Of a stretch of DNA of 64,000 bases, positions 62,240 through 64,000 are shown one piece after another. The DNA lies in contig QNGE01000985.1 of the NCBI GenBank assembly GCA_008508345.1, positions 1-64,000 on the forward strand. Direction: 5' to 3'. The translations under genes and the position numbers were made by a program. Origin of the DNA: Paragonimus westermani (lineage: Eukaryota; Platyhelminthes; Trematoda; Plagiorchiida; Troglotrematidae). Position 1 is the first letter of the stretch. The number at the start of each line of letters is the position of its first letter. The notes below the pieces were generated by a model that was given only the letters and a program-made list of their open reading frames with translations, ran no database searches and had not been told where the DNA came from.

Positions 62240-63230
62240 GATTCATCATCATCATCATCAGTGCAACCATGAGCCTGACCAAAAGGTACTGTGGCTCGGG
62301 CCGCCACTCACCTAAACAGGGTCGTGGAATATCCCGGAAGGGAACGTTATTAAGAAGGTCGACAAATACAAAAAAGACTAAGCGGAAGAACTAGAAATGG
62401 TGTGGATACGGGTACGCCATTGACTGCGACACACCGCCATCTCGGATAGCGTCTCTAACCAACGGTTTGAGTGATCACGAGGACCCCATCCAGGCAGGCG
62501 ATGCCTGCCCACTTTGCTCAATGGAGCAGTCAAAGTCTTCATATTTCCTGACCACGTTGTTGCTTGACCACCACGCGGTTTAACCCAATCGCTAGTGCCC
62601 TCAGTATATAATGCCCGGTACGGTAAACGCTCAGCTGGCATACGGAGAACGTGACCCAACCATCGCAAGCTGTGCAACGTAACTACTTGACCAATTGATC
62701 GCGCATCCCGAACGTTCCGGAATACGCGCCGGCGAACTGCCGCATTGCTCACACGATCAGCCCACTTAATGTGGGCCAAGTGGCGGAGACAACGATGGTC
62801 AAACACAGCAAGCCTGTTGATATCTTGCTTGCGAACAGGCCACGTTTCAGAACCATACAGCAAAATGTAACGCACAAGGCGTTATATACCCTTCCTTTCA
62901 GCGACAACCGAACGTCTTTCCTCGACGCCACAGATGACGCAGTTTGGTAAAAGCAACTCGTGCCTTTGTTATCCTCGCTGATATCTCATCAGCAATATTA
63001 CAGGCTAACGATATAGTGCTACCAAAGTATGTGAAACTCTTCCCAATCTCAGGCGGATTACCTGCAATAAAGAAAGAAGGGGTGAAAATGCCCCAGTCTT
63101 GAAGCAGCACTTTGCACTTTGAAGGTGCGAAGCGCATTCCATACAGACCAGCCCGGTCACTCACCCTGTTCAGTATGGTCTGCACGTCTTCGGCGGTTAC
63201 AACAGCGTCAAAATTTCAAACAAGCAAAGC
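62240..63230 (-). mobile_element. 5'-truncated LINE, C-terminal part with 3' GAT tail
   Basis: On the minus strand the element begins inside the RT region (about 63230) with FAPSKCKVLLQD and SFTYFGSTIS in frame 62898-63185. It shifts frame near 62890 (VRLSLKGRVYNALCV) and continues in 62378-62875 with LLYGSETWPV, FDHRCLRHLAHIKW, LRWLGHVLRMPAERLP and LPGWGPRDHSNRWLE before TAG/TAA. A 3' UTR of roughly 130 bp follows and ends in a clean (gat)n run at 62241-62260 (catcatcatcatcatcatca on plus). The UTR is unlike that of the 60.8-kb copy, so this is a different family or subfamily with the same type of tail. Confidence 0.9.
62378..63185 (-). pseudogene. LINE RT C-terminal and connection region
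   Basis: The three overlapping frames read as one protein with two breaks. The segment after the RT active site includes the cysteine KCKVLLQD motif, the YFGS motif, basic ITKARVAFTKLRHLWRR, and then the YGSETW box and an arginine-rich RRRVFRNVRD stretch. In the family this part follows the palm and thumb and may bind the element's RNA. The active site itself is not included in the fragment. Confidence 0.87.
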
Positions 63231-64000
63231 GATAACTCTGTGGAAGTGAAGGTGGTTTACTGTCCAAGTGCCTACAGCATGATCAGTTCTTCTTTGCACT
63301 AAAAGTGTTACCAGCAAAGTTTACGGTTGGGAGATCGAGAAAATCACGTCACAACCGTTACCAAGCGTTTGAAGAGTGAACAGGACGGCTATGAAGTTAC
63401 ACTGTTTTTAATCACGCGTGATCCACACATTCCCAACGAACGCCCAATAAGATCTTCTATCAGCACCACCGTGAGTGCACTAAAGTAATCGGGAATAATG
63501 CAACGAACATTTACAATCAGCAACCGTGTCCCACTAATTGCACCTACATATATATCTGTATAAAACAAGAGTAGTTATGTGTGGATTTCGAGCTAATTGA
63601 AAAATCTCAAGGAAGAAACAAACCGAGACAATGACTGCGTGTATTACGATTTAAAATGTATGATGTGAAAGTAGGTTTATGACTATCTCCGTCACCCAAA
63701 AAATGCTGATGCGAATATCACATCCTACGAACTGATGACCAATATTTACCATGCTGACAGTGAATAACTACTTTCTAACCACGCTCAGGAATCTCAACCA
63801 ATAATGGACTTTAACTGATGTTGCGATGGATAATGCAGTAAGCATTTTATAGCCTCAGTGTGCAGGATACTTTCGAAATATTGTTGGGATTATGTTATAA
63901 CTTAATACTCAATAAAACATTCATGAGTATTTTTGATCTGTCTGCTTGAATGGGATGTTTACTCGGCAGCGGTAGAAACAGGAATTAAAGTAGACGTTAC
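63231..64000. other. Region without a supported gene
   Basis: Nothing recognisable is present on either strand. A short TA-rich run lies near 63546-63557. Confidence 0.45.

Noticed and set aside
1..64000. CRISPR arrays, operons, ribosome binding sites, rRNA genes
   Set aside because: None seen; the sequence is eukaryotic, with spliced-gene signals and retroelements.

Overview
The window is eukaryotic nuclear DNA, A+T-rich by eye, with long non-coding stretches, splice-site-like signals and many decayed retroelements. The element families point to a flatworm, most likely a trematode: a Ty3/gypsy element whose Gag has the unusual C-x2-H-x9-C-x3-C knuckle known from the CsRn1 family of liver flukes, a GIY-YIG Penelope-like element, and LINEs ending in GAT repeats. 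The organism is inferred from element families only; no species-diagnostic host gene is visible.

Layout. Positions 1-90 are the end of a gypsy LTR. Positions 412-1990 hold minus-strand frames that look protein-like but broken, and which I do not recognise. Positions 2483-2676 form a near-perfect 194-bp palindrome; each arm carries a hammerhead-ribozyme-like core, and a third 97-bp arm lies at 56810-56906. Positions 6277-10722 are a minus-strand gypsy retrotransposon (LTR, Gag, protease, RT, RNase H, integrase) with frameshifts and stops and no 3' LTR next to pol. From 10723 to 25391 there is little except a 3'-UTR fragment of a LINE at 14279-14513.

The best host gene is on the minus strand. 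An EGF-like exon (37073-37213, phase 1-1) is joined by compatible phase to a terminal exon (25392-25549) encoding a transmembrane helix and a short charged tail. A possible upstream exon is at 46109-46329. The inferred 11.5-kb intron holds a diverged repeat pair (28637-28860, 29339-29590), a roughly 3-kb decayed LINE with endonuclease and RT (about 29790-32790), and a tRNA-like SINE candidate (about 35740-35830).

The right part carries a 256-bp MITE-like element with long terminal inverted repeats (48780-49035), a broken Penelope-like element with RT remnants and a GIY-YIG domain (54444-55761), the third hammerhead-like arm (56810), and two 5'-truncated LINE tails (60527-61056 on +, 62240-63230 on -).

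The most unusual signal is the palindromic hammerhead-like repeat. Hammerhead motifs are known in terminal repeats of Penelope-like elements, and a Penelope relic is present here, so the two may be related. That link, and any self-cleavage, is inference.
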